The translations under genes and the position numbers were made by a program. The notes below the pieces were generated by a model. The model ran no database searches, had not been told where the DNA came from, and worked only from the letters and a program-made list of their open reading frames with translations. 64,000 nt of DNA, taken from the NCBI GenBank assembly GCA_026414765.1, contig JAOAIJ010000015.1:1-64000 (forward strand), in the 5' to 3' direction. The DNA comes from Clostridia bacterium (GTDB lineage Bacteria; Bacillota; Clostridia; Acetivibrionales; DSM-27016). Positions 7,934 through 17,712 of the stretch are shown here, piece by piece; the stretch's first letter is position 1; each line of letters begins with the position of its first letter.

Positions 7934-8890
7934 ATGAAACTGCATGAAATAAAAGAGCTTGGTGAAAGAATAAAAGGCAATATTTCAAAGGTGATAGTCG
8001 GTAAAGACGATACCATAGACCTGATACTTGTTGCACTTTTCTGTTCAGGGCATGTGCTGCTTGAAGATGTGCCGGGTGTAGGCAAAACCGTATTGGCAAA
8101 ATGTCTTGCTAAATCAATTGATTGCAAATTTAAGAGGATACAGTTTACTCCTGATTTGCTACCCTCGGATTTGACCGGGATAAATTTTTACAATCAGAAG
8201 GAAAGTGAATTTGTTTTCAGACCGGGACCTGTATTTGCCAATATAATACTTGCTGATGAAATTAACAGGGCGACGCCCAGAACCCAATCAAGCTTGCTTG
8301 AGTGTATGGAAGAAAGACAGGTTACCATAGATGGTGAAACCAAGGCAATAGGATTACCCTTTTTTGTTATTGCTACACAAAACCCGGTAGAGACTCACGG
8401 GACATTTCCGCTACCCGAGGCCCAGCTGGACAGGTTTTATCTGCGGCTGAAGCTCGGATATCCATCCTTGCAGGAGGGAAGGCAGATACTGGACAGATTT
8501 CAGAATGTAAGTCAGATTACATCCGTTGATTGTGTAGCAAAAGCGGAAGAAATCCTGGAAGCACAGAAGTCTTTTTCTGTTGTTAAGATCAGCAGTGAGG
8601 TAAAGGATTATATAATTAACATTATTGAAAGAACGAGAAAACATGAAAGAATATTGCTTGGAGTAAGTCCAAGAGGTAGTCTGGCACTGATGAGGGCAAC
8701 CCAGGTATTTGCGATTTTAAAGGGACGTGACTTTGTGACGCCTGATGATATTAAGAGTGTTGCTGTAGCAGTTCTTGCCCACAGGATCATACTAAAAGGA
8801 CATTCAGTTTCAGGTAGTGCTTCTTCAGCTGAAATTATTATTGAAGATATTTTAAAGACAGTTCCTGTACCTGTGGAGAATGTTATATGA
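7934..8890 (+). CDS. MoxR-family AAA+ ATPase
   Basis: A 318-residue chaperone-like ATPase. Walker A is EDVPGVGKT (about 44-52), Walker B LADEINR (about 109-115), followed by the MoxR sensor-1 segment FFVIATQNPVETHGTFPLPEAQLDRF. MoxR proteins act with DUF58/VWA partners in maturation of membrane or secreted complexes, and the next gene encodes a DUF58 protein with an ATGA overlap. ATG at 7934 has AAGGAG 8 nt upstream; the earlier GTG 7925 overlaps that Shine-Dalgarno. Confidence 0.95.
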   Translation: MKLHEIKELGERIKGNISKVIVGKDDTIDLILVALFCSGHVLLEDVPGVGKTVLAKCLAKSIDCKFKRIQFTPDLLPSDLTGINFYNQKESEFVFRPGPVFANIILADEINRATPRTQSSLLECMEERQVTIDGETKAIGLPFFVIATQNPVETHGTFPLPEAQLDRFYLRLKLGYPSLQEGRQILDRFQNVSQITSVDCVAKAEEILEAQKSFSVVKISSEVKDYIINIIERTRKHERILLGVSPRGSLALMRATQVFAILKGRDFVTPDDIKSVAVAVLAHRIILKGHSVSGSASSAEIIIEDILKTVPVPVENVI

Positions 8891-10023
8891 AAATCATAGC
8901 TTTTATGATTATAGTATTTGCAGCAATACAACTACAGAAAGTGGTTTTTACTGCACTGGGATTGAAGAAGCTTGAATACATGTGTGGTTTTAGTGAGAAC
9001 GAAGCCCATGAAGGCGATGAAGTATTTCTGGTCGAAACTGTACATAATAAAAAGCTTTTACCTGTTCCGTGGTTGAAAGTTGATATTCATTCTTCGAGAT
9101 GGCTTGAATTTGCAGGAGTAAGGTCGGTCATAACTCAGGATAACAGGAGAGTAACGAGCAGTTTTTTGCTTAAAAGCTATCAGAAGGTAACACGGAGATG
9201 GAACCTCAGATGTTTGAAAAGGGGTGTTTTCTTTACCGAGAATGTAACTTTGATTTGGGGAGATATACTCGGGATAGGAAATGATTCTGCTGCTGTCCCG
9301 GTAAATGCCAGATTGATCGTATACCCTGAGATACTGAATCTTGAGGATATGTTCATACCCGCAAATTATGTTCCGGGAGATACGATTGTTAAAAGATGGA
9401 TTGTAGATGATCCCTTTATGGTTTCCGGAGCAAGGGAATATACTGAAAGAGATCCCATGAACAGGGTGCATTGGCAGGCTACTGCCAGACATGGGAAGCT
9501 TATGGTGAGAAAAAGTGATTTTACATCCCAGCTAAGTCTTACAGTCATACTAAATATGCAGTCCGTAGAGTATGAATATGACAGGGTAATGTACAGAGAC
9601 AAGGCAGAACTGGGAATAAAGGTAGCAGCAACGGTTCTGGATAGAGCGGCAAGAATGGGAATTCCTGCAAGGCTTATATCCAATGGGCATACTGTCCATG
9701 ATGATAAAAATATGGTGTATAGTAGTGAGGCTGGAGGTATCGAGCATATCAGAGGTCTGATGAAAATCCTTGCTGAGCTGGAGCTTAAGAATTTAAAGGA
9801 TTTTGATAATTTCCTAGAGGGTGTTATTCCTGATATAGCAAACAGTCAGGTAGTATTAATCACTTCATATATGAACAGACAGACTGCTGATTCAGCAAGA
9901 TATCTTAGGCAGAATGGAAATGCTGTAAAAATAGTTTTGCTGGATTACATTTCAGAAGCGGGGAAACTCCCCGGAGATATTGATTTATTTATGCTTTCAG
10001 GAGTTGATAATATTTATGCCTGA
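8887..10023 (+). CDS. DUF58 domain protein
   Basis: A 378-residue protein overlapping moxR by ATGA. One N-terminal hydrophobic segment (about 1-24) is followed by a beta-rich region and the DUF58 signature GAREYTERDPMNRVHWQATA with ARHGKLMVRK near residues 180-205. The C-terminal part is probably a VWA-like fold. It is the usual partner of MoxR ATPases; the function is not known in detail. The stop codon overlaps the start of the following membrane protein. Confidence 0.9.
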   Translation: MKIIAFMIIVFAAIQLQKVVFTALGLKKLEYMCGFSENEAHEGDEVFLVETVHNKKLLPVPWLKVDIHSSRWLEFAGVRSVITQDNRRVTSSFLLKSYQKVTRRWNLRCLKRGVFFTENVTLIWGDILGIGNDSAAVPVNARLIVYPEILNLEDMFIPANYVPGDTIVKRWIVDDPFMVSGAREYTERDPMNRVHWQATARHGKLMVRKSDFTSQLSLTVILNMQSVEYEYDRVMYRDKAELGIKVAATVLDRAARMGIPARLISNGHTVHDDKNMVYSSEAGGIEHIRGLMKILAELELKNLKDFDNFLEGVIPDIANSQVVLITSYMNRQTADSARYLRQNGNAVKIVLLDYISEAGKLPGDIDLFMLSGVDNIYA

Positions 10024-11428
10024 AAAAATCAGAATAACTGTAATGAAGTTAACGGCGTTAACCGGAGTTTTTTTGTTTATCTATCCTGGTGTTGAGTTGT
10101 TAAGGTATACTGTTTTTAAGGGTGCATCAGAGCTGCGGGACATATTCTTTTTCGCACTGACGGTTTTTTTCGGCTATCTTACAGGAAGAGTAGTGGTGAG
10201 AGATAAATCCAAAATACTGGAAAGAATCATTTCTGTTCCTGCAGTGGAGTTTTTTCTGGATAAGCATGCTACAGTTCTCTTCATGTCAAAGCTTACTGCA
10301 TACTTAACCTCACTTGTGCCATTTTTTGCTGTAATTATTTTCTCTTCAGGAGAAAGTTTGCAAAGGCGGCTTATAGAAGCAAGTATTGCTCTTATCTTTT
10401 ATTTTATCGGGTTAAGGGCTAATTTTCGCGAGTTTGGCAGGATACTTGGCAGCACATTTTTTTATATTGCATTTATTTTCTCTATGTGCCTGCTTTTTGC
10501 AGTAACCTACTCTAAAGGCCTTAGTCACCTAAGAATTCAATTTTCCATCATGTTTTTTATTGCAGTTATAGCTTCACTAATCATACAAAATCAAGCCTAT
10601 CTGGACTTAATGGTAATGAAAAAGGAAGCACATTCTGCCGGCACTCCCAGGAATATAAGAATTTTTAATATTAAAGCAGTTGTCATGTTTTTGTTTTTTT
10701 TAGTACTTCTTTTGAATTTAAACAGTATCGTTGCATTTACTCTTAGTATGCTGAAAATGTTTGTGAGTGTGGTAGTAGAGATAATGATGAAGCTTTTTAG
10801 ACTACTTTTTCCGGATGCAGGAGGAGCTAAGATACAAACAGCAAGTGCTGAAGTCCCTTTTTTTGGGAGGATCAGGTTACCTAGCCCATTCTGGAATTTT
10901 ATTACTGAGGTTTTCAGAAATGCTATTTTTTTATATGCGATATATAAATTTATACCTGCTGCTATTCTGAAAATCAGAAATATGCTATTGTGGATAATTA
11001 AGTTGATAAAACGTTTATTGTTCAGCAATGTGGAAAGCGCTGCCGCTAATTTACCAGTAGACTATACCGATGAAACTGAGACAGTAGGGCCACCCTGGTT
11101 AAGAAAAAAGAAAGAGAGCACAGGGAAAAATATCCGTAAATTCAGGAAAGCCCTAAAGGATATCAGCGATCCTATAGTGAAAATCAGAGTTATCTATGCT
11201 TGTATAGCTGAAATCTTTATTGAAAAGAAAATTGATATCAGAAAGTCTGATACTACAGGAGAGATTCTTAAGAAAGCAATGCATATGGAAGAAATAAGGG
11301 ATGCTTTGAGCAGCGTTACATCTGTGTATGATAAAGTAAGATATGGCGATGTAATCCCCCAGGAGACAGAGGTATTTAGTACAGAAAAGAGTTTTGAAAG
11401 GATATGTGGGACAATAGATAGAAAGTAA
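10016..11428 (+). CDS. Membrane protein with C-terminal DUF4129-like domain
   Basis: A 470-residue protein with about six hydrophobic helices in residues 1-215, two more near 225-265 and 295-320, and a soluble C-terminal domain. That domain resembles the DUF4129 tail of transglutaminase-like membrane proteins, ending in a helical DKVRYGDVIPQETEVF segment. ATG 10016 overlaps the DUF58 stop codon; the AGGAG upstream is 12 nt away, rather far. In many genomes this position is held by a DUF3488/transglutaminase protein; here no transglutaminase core with Cys-His-Asp is visible, so this may be the reduced remnant of such a protein. Confidence 0.78.
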   Translation: MPEKIRITVMKLTALTGVFLFIYPGVELLRYTVFKGASELRDIFFFALTVFFGYLTGRVVVRDKSKILERIISVPAVEFFLDKHATVLFMSKLTAYLTSLVPFFAVIIFSSGESLQRRLIEASIALIFYFIGLRANFREFGRILGSTFFYIAFIFSMCLLFAVTYSKGLSHLRIQFSIMFFIAVIASLIIQNQAYLDLMVMKKEAHSAGTPRNIRIFNIKAVVMFLFFLVLLLNLNSIVAFTLSMLKMFVSVVVEIMMKLFRLLFPDAGGAKIQTASAEVPFFGRIRLPSPFWNFITEVFRNAIFLYAIYKFIPAAILKIRNMLLWIIKLIKRLLFSNVESAAANLPVDYTDETETVGPPWLRKKKESTGKNIRKFRKALKDISDPIVKIRVIYACIAEIFIEKKIDIRKSDTTGEILKKAMHMEEIRDALSSVTSVYDKVRYGDVIPQETEVFSTEKSFERICGTIDRK

Positions 11429-11430
11429 CT

Positions 11431-11481
11431 AAAAAAGAGTTGAAACACGCTGGTCTCCTTAAACACTGCCTGTTTCAACTC
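11431..11481 (-). terminator. Terminator of the minus-strand CBM25 gene
   Basis: A 10-bp stem (11437-11446 with 11472-11481) encloses a 25-nt loop. Read on the minus strand it is followed by T6 (11431-11436). On the plus strand no T run follows, so it mainly ends the leftward gene. Confidence 0.7.
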
Positions 11482-11501
11482 ATCGAAATCAATTAACTTG
11501 T

Positions 11502-11831
11502 TTATCTCGTATCTATTGATACAAACCTATTCTGTACTTCGAAGGAGTAGTTTCTTCCTGAGTTATTATCCCAGTGATTTGCACTGTCTTTAAAAGCTAT
11601 CTTTAACTGTTCACGTGAGGTTATAGGCAAGTGTGCCTCAAAACCTTCATCTGTTCTGCTCATTTTTATGTCTTTTGCATCTTTCCAGTCTTCACTATAA
11701 CCTATATGCATATAAACCGAGTCTGCTCCTTTGTTGTGCAATATCCCTTTATACATCACAGTTGCGGTATCACCTTCGGCAATTACGTTGGGCCTGATTA
11801 CGACACCGTTCTGATGATAAATATTATACAC
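11502..11831 (-). CDS. Stand-alone family-25-like carbohydrate-binding module
   Basis: A 109-residue protein consisting almost only of a CBM25-type beta-sandwich: TVMYKGILHNKGADSVYMHI, GYSEDW, a middle FEAHLPI strand, and the terminal AFKDSANHWDNNSGRNYSF, which carries the tryptophan and DNN residues typical of starch-binding modules. There is no signal peptide or catalytic domain, so it should be cytoplasmic. GTG at 11831 is preferred because GGGGTGG lies 5 nt upstream; TTG 11858 is in frame but lacks a site. It could bind stored glycogen (a debranching enzyme is encoded at 59193), which is inference. Confidence 0.8.
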   Translation of the reverse strand: MYNIYHQNGVVIRPNVIAEGDTATVMYKGILHNKGADSVYMHIGYSEDWKDAKDIKMSRTDEGFEAHLPITSREQLKIAFKDSANHWDNNSGRNYSFEVQNRFVSIDTR

Positions 11832-11855
11832 AAAACCACCCCTTATAGTTTTTTT

Positions 11856-11890
11856 CAAGAATTAAACTATTTTTATAGGTTTAATTCTTG
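11856..11890. repeat. 12-bp inverted repeat upstream of the CBM25 gene
   Basis: CAAGAATTAAAC (11856-11867) and GTTTAATTCTTG (11879-11890) are perfectly complementary around an 11-nt spacer. It lies in the presumed 5' region of the minus-strand gene and may be an operator or a UTR hairpin. Confidence 0.5.
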
Positions 11891-12015
11891 TCGGCAAAAC
11901 TGAAAAGTTACAGACAACAAATTTTCTGTGATAAGCTGTCCGTATTTATTATTTCTTGCGAGGTTTATATTATGTGAGACTCTTTTTGACTATTAAGATA
12001 CATTTAAACATTACT

Positions 12016-12045
12016 TTGCGTTTTTAAAGCAAAATATGCTATAAT
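12016..12045 (+). promoter_or_regulatory. Promoter far upstream of lon
   Basis: TTGCGT (12016-12021), 18-bp spacer, TATAAT (12040-12045). The start of lon is 386 nt downstream, so this promoter gives either a long leader or a separate small RNA. Confidence 0.6.
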
Positions 12046-12051
12046 AATTAA

Positions 12052-12430
12052 TATAATACCATTCAAAAAATTTCCACACTAGATTTGATATTTGTTTCGG
12101 CAGGCAATGAAGAAGTGGTTCCCTCTTATTCCATATAAAACAATTGAAAATAAAAAATTTAACAGTTATAATTGTTAGCATTGAGGAAGTTCGGATATTA
12201 ATGTGCTGTTTTGTGTATGCTCCTGCTAAAAGATTCTGTGAATACACCGCACTGCTAGTGGCCGAATTTAAGTATATGCCTGTTGTATATGTAATATATT
12301 TATTATTACTTGTGAAGTAACGACTATCCGTAACTTCATAAATTTATTTTTATTTCCCAAATTAGATATAAATCCAGGGAAATAAATTAACAAATATTTA
12401 TTTATTTTATTTAATTGAGGGGATGGTCAA
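12052..12430 (+). other. Long untranslated region before lon with several inverted repeats
   Basis: No convincing ORF occurs in these 379 bases. TTCGGC (12096-12101) can pair with GCCGAA (12261-12266); TGAAGTAACG (12312-12321) with a nearby CGTAACTTCA (one mismatch); TTATTTCCC (12350-12358) with GGGAAATAA (12377-12385). It could be a lon leader or an independent RNA. No known RNA family was recognised, and no CtsR-type heptad repeat was found. Confidence 0.45.
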
Positions 12431-14875
12431 ATGACTGAATCAAAAAAAGTTATTAAAAGGCAGGTACTACCGTTATTGCCTCTCAGGGGACTGACAGTGT
12501 TTCCATATATGACTTTGCCGTTTGATGTAGGTAGGATTAAATCTATAAAGGCATTGGAAGAAGCCATGATCAACAATCAGTTAATACTGCTTGTTACACA
12601 AAAGGATGCAAAAAATGATTCTCCCGGTGAAGAAGATATTTACAATGTAGGTACGATATCTAAAGTTAAGCAGCTTTTAAAACTTCCGGGAGATACGATA
12701 AGGGTACTTGTTGAAGGGGTCAGCAGAGCTGAAATTGGTGAATTCACTCAGACAGAACCGTTTTTTATGGCTGAGGTTATAGAGAAGATCTATACTTATG
12801 ATGAAGGAAGCAGTGTGGAAGTAGAGGCTCTCAAGAGGAGAGTGCTGACGACTTTTGAAGAATATGTCAAGCTGAGTAACAAGGTTCCTGCTGAAATAAT
12901 GCTTTCAGTAGGAAGCATAGAAGACCCGGGACAACTGTCTGATATTATTACTTCAAACCTGACACTGAAGGTAGAACAGAAACAGGATATTCTGAATGAA
13001 TTCAATCCCAATTCCAGGTTGGAAAAGCTTCTTGAAATACTCTTGAAAGAGATAGAGATCCTAGAAGTAGAGAAAAACATTAATGCGAGGGTCAGAAAAC
13101 AGATAGACAAGATGCAAAAGGAATATTACCTTAGGGAGCAGCTGAAAGCTATACAGACAGAATTGGGAGATAAAGACGGAGTTGCCGGAGAAGTAGAGGA
13201 ATACAAGGAAAAGCTTAAGAATGCAAATGTTTCCGAAGAGGTGGAAAAAAAGGTTCTCAAAGAGTTGGACAGACTATTGAAAATGCCTTCAGGATCCGCA
13301 GAAGGTTCTGTTATCAGAACATATCTCGACTGGATATTTGATCTTCCTTGGAATAAGACTACTGAAGAGGTAATAGATCTCAAAATAGCCAGAGATATAC
13401 TGGATGAAGATCATTATGGGCTGGAAAAGGTCAAAGAGAGAATTATTGAATATCTTGCAATCAGGAAGCTGAAAAACTCGCTGAAGGGGCCTATTCTTTG
13501 TTTAGTCGGACCTCCAGGGGTAGGAAAGACTTCTATAGCAAAATCCATAGCCAGGGCGCTTAACAGAAATTATGTAAGAATGTCACTTGGCGGGGTAAAA
13601 GATGAATCTGAAATAAGAGGGCATAGGCGTACTTATGTAGGTTCAATGCCTGGAAGACTTATTGCAGCACTCAAACAAGCGGGCTCTAAGAACCCACTTT
13701 TATTGCTTGATGAAATAGACAAGATGAGTAGTGACTTCAGGGGGGACCCTGCATCAGCTATGCTGGAAGTGCTTGATGGTGAGCAGAATTTCTCGTTCAG
13801 GGATCATTACCTGGAATTGCCGTTTGACCTTTCAGATGTTATGTTCCTCACTACGGCTAACAGCCTTGATACCATACCGAGGCCACTGCTTGACAGGATG
13901 GAAGTCATAAGCCTTACCAGTTACACAGAAGAAGAAAAGATCAATATAGCTATGAACCACTTGATTCCAAAGCAGATACAGGCTCACGGCCTTAAAAAGA
14001 ACAATATTATTATAGAGGAACAGGCTGCAAGGGATATAATTAATTTCTATACACGAGAGGCAGGAGTAAGAAATCTGGAAAGAGAGATTGCTGCTGTGTG
14101 TAGGAAAGCTGCCTGTAATTTGGTTTCAACAAATAAAAAGTCAATTAGAATTACATCAAAAAATATAGAGAAGATGCTTGGTACTAAGAAGTACAGATAC
14201 GATAAGGCTAATGAAAAGGACGAAGTAGGAATAGCTACAGGCCTTGCGTGGACGTCTGTAGGTGGTGATACGCTTTCCATAGAAGTTACACTGATGAATG
14301 GAAGTGGAAAAATTGATCTTACTGGACAACTCGGAGATGTGATGAAGGAGTCTGCAAAGGCGGCAATAAGCTATATACGTTCAAGAGTAGACCAGCTTGG
14401 TATAGACAGTGAATTCCACAATAAGTATGATATCCACATTCATGTTCCTGAGGGTGCTACACCTAAAGATGGGCCATCGGCGGGTATTACACTTGCAACA
14501 GCTATGGTTTCTGCACTTACAGGAATGCCTGTAAGGAAAAACGTAGCAATGACAGGAGAGATAACCCTTAGAGGAAGGGTTCTGCCTATAGGCGGATTGA
14601 AGGAAAAAGTACTTGCTGCTCACAGAGCAGGAATAAATACAATAATTGTTCCGTTTGACAATAAGAAGGATATAGATGATATTCCTGAAAACATACGGAA
14701 AAAATTGAAGTTTGTTATTGCGGCTGATATGGATACGGTATTGAATACTGCTATTATAAAGGGGAAGTCAAAACAGCTTACAAGTGGGGTACGTGAAGAG
14801 GGGGCAATAATATTGCCCGCAGATCAGACAGTTATGACTGGTGTCGAACAGAGTGCCAGCTTGATTGAACAGTAA
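12431..14875 (+). CDS. lon: ATP-dependent protease La (LonA)
   Basis: Cytoplasmic quality-control protease of 814 residues, the usual LonA length. Order: N-terminal substrate-binding LAN domain (about 10-205), coiled-coil linker, AAA+ module with Walker [10 protein letters not shown] (about 360-368) and Walker [10 protein letters not shown], then the protease domain with catalytic Ser in PKDGPSAG (about 677-684) and catalytic Lys in IGGLKEKV (about 725). All key residues are present. ATG 12431 follows GAGGGG. The gene appears monocistronic, with a terminator 13 nt after the stop. Confidence 0.98.
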   Translation: MTESKKVIKRQVLPLLPLRGLTVFPYMTLPFDVGRIKSIKALEEAMINNQLILLVTQKDAKNDSPGEEDIYNVGTISKVKQLLKLPGDTIRVLVEGVSRAEIGEFTQTEPFFMAEVIEKIYTYDEGSSVEVEALKRRVLTTFEEYVKLSNKVPAEIMLSVGSIEDPGQLSDIITSNLTLKVEQKQDILNEFNPNSRLEKLLEILLKEIEILEVEKNINARVRKQIDKMQKEYYLREQLKAIQTELGDKDGVAGEVEEYKEKLKNANVSEEVEKKVLKELDRLLKMPSGSAEGSVIRTYLDWIFDLPWNKTTEEVIDLKIARDILDEDHYGLEKVKERIIEYLAIRKLKNSLKGPILCLVGPPGVGKTSIAKSIARALNRNYVRMSLGGVKDESEIRGHRRTYVGSMPGRLIAALKQAGSKNPLLLLDEIDKMSSDFRGDPASAMLEVLDGEQNFSFRDHYLELPFDLSDVMFLTTANSLDTIPRPLLDRMEVISLTSYTEEEKINIAMNHLIPKQIQAHGLKKNNIIIEEQAARDIINFYTREAGVRNLEREIAAVCRKAACNLVSTNKKSIRITSKNIEKMLGTKKYRYDKANEKDEVGIATGLAWTSVGGDTLSIEVTLMNGSGKIDLTGQLGDVMKESAKAAISYIRSRVDQLGIDSEFHNKYDIHIHVPEGATPKDGPSAGITLATAMVSALTGMPVRKNVAMTGEITLRGRVLPIGGLKEKVLAAHRAGINTIIVPFDNKKDIDDIPENIRKKLKFVIAADMDTVLNTAIIKGKSKQLTSGVREEGAIILPADQTVMTGVEQSASLIEQ

Positions 14876-14888
14876 TTTTACAAAAGTT

Positions 14889-14942
14889 AAAAGTGTTCAA
14901 GGAATTATGTTTAGCGATTGACAATTCCTGGAACACTTTTTT
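14889..14942 (+). terminator. Terminator after lon
   Basis: AAAAGTGTTC (14889-14898) pairs with GAACACTTTT (14931-14940) and the helix continues inward through AGGAATT/AATTCCT after one mismatch; T6 follows. Confidence 0.9.
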
Positions 14943-15015
14943 CTCTATTCAGTTGTAAAAAAGCACTGCAAAATGTTAGAATCTATTTTATCGGATTGAC
15001 TATAAAGGAGCTCCT

Positions 15016-16704
15016 ATGAAGGCGGTAAGAGAATCAATAAAGCAATCGGCAAGGTATAATAGCTATATATTTCTTGCGTCAATTATTTTATCTGCATTGG
15101 CCGTATTTCTTGCAGCATATTTCCTGGAACATGAATTCAGTCAGGTGATGAGTGTAGCCAGCTACCTTACATGGCACAATCTTTTTGAATTTATAAGCAT
15201 TCTGGTCTCTTTTTCCATTTTTGCTGTTTCATACTATACATATGAGCAGACGCGTAGACTAAGATCTATATTTATTGGCAATATACTGCTGCTGACAGGC
15301 ATGCTTGATGCATTTCATACTCTGAGTTTTAAAGGGATGCCAGACTTTTTTGTAGCTAATGATGGAGCAAACAGGGCGACAACACTCTGGATAATTTCGA
15401 GGCTGATAATATCTGCAGGGTTCTTTGCTTCTTGCTTTATTCCTAAGGAAAAACGCTCTTTACTAAATAGAAAGATTTTCATCATACCGTCATTAGCGGC
15501 AAGTGTGTTGATATTGGTTACAGTAACCTATTATCCGGAAGTTTTCCCCCTAATGTTTGATGAAAAAAGTGGGATTACCGGCATAAAAAAGATACTTGAG
15601 ATACTGGTAATAGTTTTGTTCTTATTGACAACTGCTAAATTTCTGTATGAGTATGAAAAAACCAGGGATTATCTTATAGTAATGCTTGCAGCTGCGTTGA
15701 TTCTTGGTGTTTTTAGTGAATGGGCCTTTGTTTCCTACAAGAATGATGTGCACAATATCTATAACTATTTGGGGCATGTATATAAATTTGTTTCATACTT
15801 CATTATTTTCAGAGTGATATTTATTTACAATGTAAAGCAACCGTATATCGAATTATCCCTGGCAAAAAATGAACTGAAGGAGTATGCAGAAAATCTTGAC
15901 AGGACTGTAGAAAAGAGGACACAGGAATTAAGACTAATAAATCAAAGGCTTTTAGAGGATTTGGAGTATGCGAGGGATATACAGAAGGCAATACTGCCAT
16001 CCACACTTCCTAAAGAGCAAGGAGTAAGCTTCTGTGCACGATATTTTCCGGCAGAACGTGTAAGTGGAGATTTTTATAATATATTTAAAATTGATGAAAA
16101 CAATATCGGCATGTATATAGGGGATGTGGCCGGGCATGGTGTTCCTGCTGCGATGCTGATGGTATTTCTCAATCAAAGTATAAAAACAATAAGTGAAGCA
16201 AATGAAAAAAAGAGTGAAATACTGAAACCCTCAGAAGTATTGAAATCCTTGTATACATCCTTTAATAGGACCAACTTCAAGGAAGACGTTTACGTTGTTT
16301 TGATATATGCAGTTTATAATATTAAGGATAAGAGGCTTACGTATTCTTCGGCAGGTATAAATGTTCCCCCATTAATAATTAAGAAAGACACAGGAGTAAC
16401 TGAAATGGAGGTTAAAGGATTTCCCATATGCAAGTTCATTGAATATTATAGCGCCGAATATGCTGATGAGACTCTGCAACTAAAAAAAGGCGATAAAATC
16501 TTTTTTTATACAGATGGTCTGGTAGAAGCGGAAAATGAAGTAAGGGAACTATTTGGAGAAAATAGGCTGAAAGGGCTTCTTAGAGAAAACAGAGAGTATA
16601 CGTGTTTAAAGCTGATAGAAAAAATAGAAAAAACGTTTTTTAGGTTCTTAGATAAAAAAATATTAAAGGACGATATAACGTTTTTTGTTATGGAGGTACA
16701 ATAA
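15016..16704 (+). CDS. MASE3-type membrane sensor fused to a SpoIIE-like PP2C phosphatase
   Basis: A 562-residue protein. Residues about 18-275 hold seven or so helices with MASE3-like motifs (WHNLFEFISILVSFSIF, GMLDAFHTLSFKGMPDFF). A coiled coil (about 280-325) leads to a PP2C/SpoIIE phosphatase (about 330-562) with the metal-binding GDFYNIF, GDVAGHGVPAAM, FFYTDGLVEAEN and terminal DDITFFV motifs. It should dephosphorylate a serine on an anti-anti-sigma-type protein in response to a membrane signal. No such partner is next to it. AAGGAG precedes ATG 15016. Confidence 0.88.
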   Translation: MKAVRESIKQSARYNSYIFLASIILSALAVFLAAYFLEHEFSQVMSVASYLTWHNLFEFISILVSFSIFAVSYYTYEQTRRLRSIFIGNILLLTGMLDAFHTLSFKGMPDFFVANDGANRATTLWIISRLIISAGFFASCFIPKEKRSLLNRKIFIIPSLAASVLILVTVTYYPEVFPLMFDEKSGITGIKKILEILVIVLFLLTTAKFLYEYEKTRDYLIVMLAAALILGVFSEWAFVSYKNDVHNIYNYLGHVYKFVSYFIIFRVIFIYNVKQPYIELSLAKNELKEYAENLDRTVEKRTQELRLINQRLLEDLEYARDIQKAILPSTLPKEQGVSFCARYFPAERVSGDFYNIFKIDENNIGMYIGDVAGHGVPAAMLMVFLNQSIKTISEANEKKSEILKPSEVLKSLYTSFNRTNFKEDVYVVLIYAVYNIKDKRLTYSSAGINVPPLIIKKDTGVTEMEVKGFPICKFIEYYSAEYADETLQLKKGDKIFFYTDGLVEAENEVRELFGENRLKGLLRENREYTCLKLIEKIEKTFFRFLDKKILKDDITFFVMEVQ

Positions 16705-16748
16705 GACGGATCTGGTTTTTGAAATAAATCTATCTGGTACACGATCTA

Positions 16749-17279
16749 TCAGTATTTCTGGTTTATATAGCTATCTATCAGAGACTTGCGTTCCTCGTTT
16801 GAAAATGCATTTTCATATATCAGCATGTTTAGTATGCTTTCACTTGTAGAGTGAAGGATCACGCTTTCGTATTCCTTTAATACTATCTCAAAAAGCCTGT
16901 TTTTCAGATTCGGAGATTTAACTTTCACAAAATATGCTTCAATACCCCTGAAGTCAAGCAGCTTCAAAAGCTTTTCAGTGACATGATCTTTCTTTGAATA
17001 ATAATAGTTTGACAGCTCAAAAAAATCTTCTCTGGATGCATTTCTTTTATTAAGATCATGAGCACGCTTCTGATAGTATTTTGCAAGTACATTATAATAC
17101 TGATAGTTGTAAATTGCTTTTTTTACATTGTCAATCTTCTGGAAGGGCTTTATATCCAAAGCATTTATACAGGCATAATTTTCTTCGATGAATTCTTCCT
17201 TTGAAAGATCACCTTTTGCATATTGATCGATCAGGTTTTGTCTGTTTCTAAGGAACTGTTCAAATTTGTTCAATGCCAT
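16749..17279 (-). CDS. Conserved protein of unknown function, 176 residues
   Basis: A soluble, mainly helical, Lys/Tyr/Asn-rich protein beginning MALNKFEQFLRNRQNLIDQY and containing NYQYYNVLAKYYQKRAHDLNKR. There is no signal peptide or membrane helix. It reminds me of a small clostridial DUF family (possibly DUF6648), which I cannot confirm. It converges on the phosphatase gene with only 44 nt between them. The ribosome-binding site is weak. Function unknown. Confidence 0.75.
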   Translation of the reverse strand: MALNKFEQFLRNRQNLIDQYAKGDLSKEEFIEENYACINALDIKPFQKIDNVKKAIYNYQYYNVLAKYYQKRAHDLNKRNASREDFFELSNYYYSKKDHVTEKLLKLLDFRGIEAYFVKVKSPNLKNRLFEIVLKEYESVILHSTSESILNMLIYENAFSNEERKSLIDSYINQKY

Positions 17280-17712
17280 TTAATCAATCCATTCTATGCG
17301 TAGTGGGCTATGTATATACTAAATTATAATGATAAAAAAGTAAAGTGTATAAGCATAATGAAATATTATGCAGGAATAGCGGCATGAAGATACACATTTT
17401 CAGGTGTTACCTTAATAAATAAATTAATGTATTATAGAAAAAGTATTGAAGAAAATGAGAAAATTGCACGATAGATATATATAGCAAATATATTTTTTGC
17501 GATTTTAGCAGGAATTATTGCGGATAATAGCGAATATCTCTTAGGATTATAGAAAAATATCATAATTATTTATTATCAGTGAAAAACCGCATTATATCTT
17601 GTTAAAACACTTTTTATCTGCTATATATGGAAATCTATCAAGTGATACGGAAGTCAGCCTGAAGACAGGAAAATAAACATACAAAAGAGAAAGTGTTTAA
17701 TGGGAGGACATT
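17280..17712. other. Intergenic region between divergent genes
   Basis: AT-rich, 433 bases, no ORF and no recognised RNA. It should hold promoters for both flanking genes. The only clear signal is GGGAGG just before ATG 17713. Confidence 0.5.

Noticed and set aside
11856-11890. Terminator reading of the 12-bp inverted repeat
   Set aside because: No T run follows on either strand; kept only as a repeat.
12052-12270. 6S RNA before lon
   Set aside because: A long-range TTCGGC/GCCGAA pairing exists, but the remaining stems do not close convincingly into a 6S fold.
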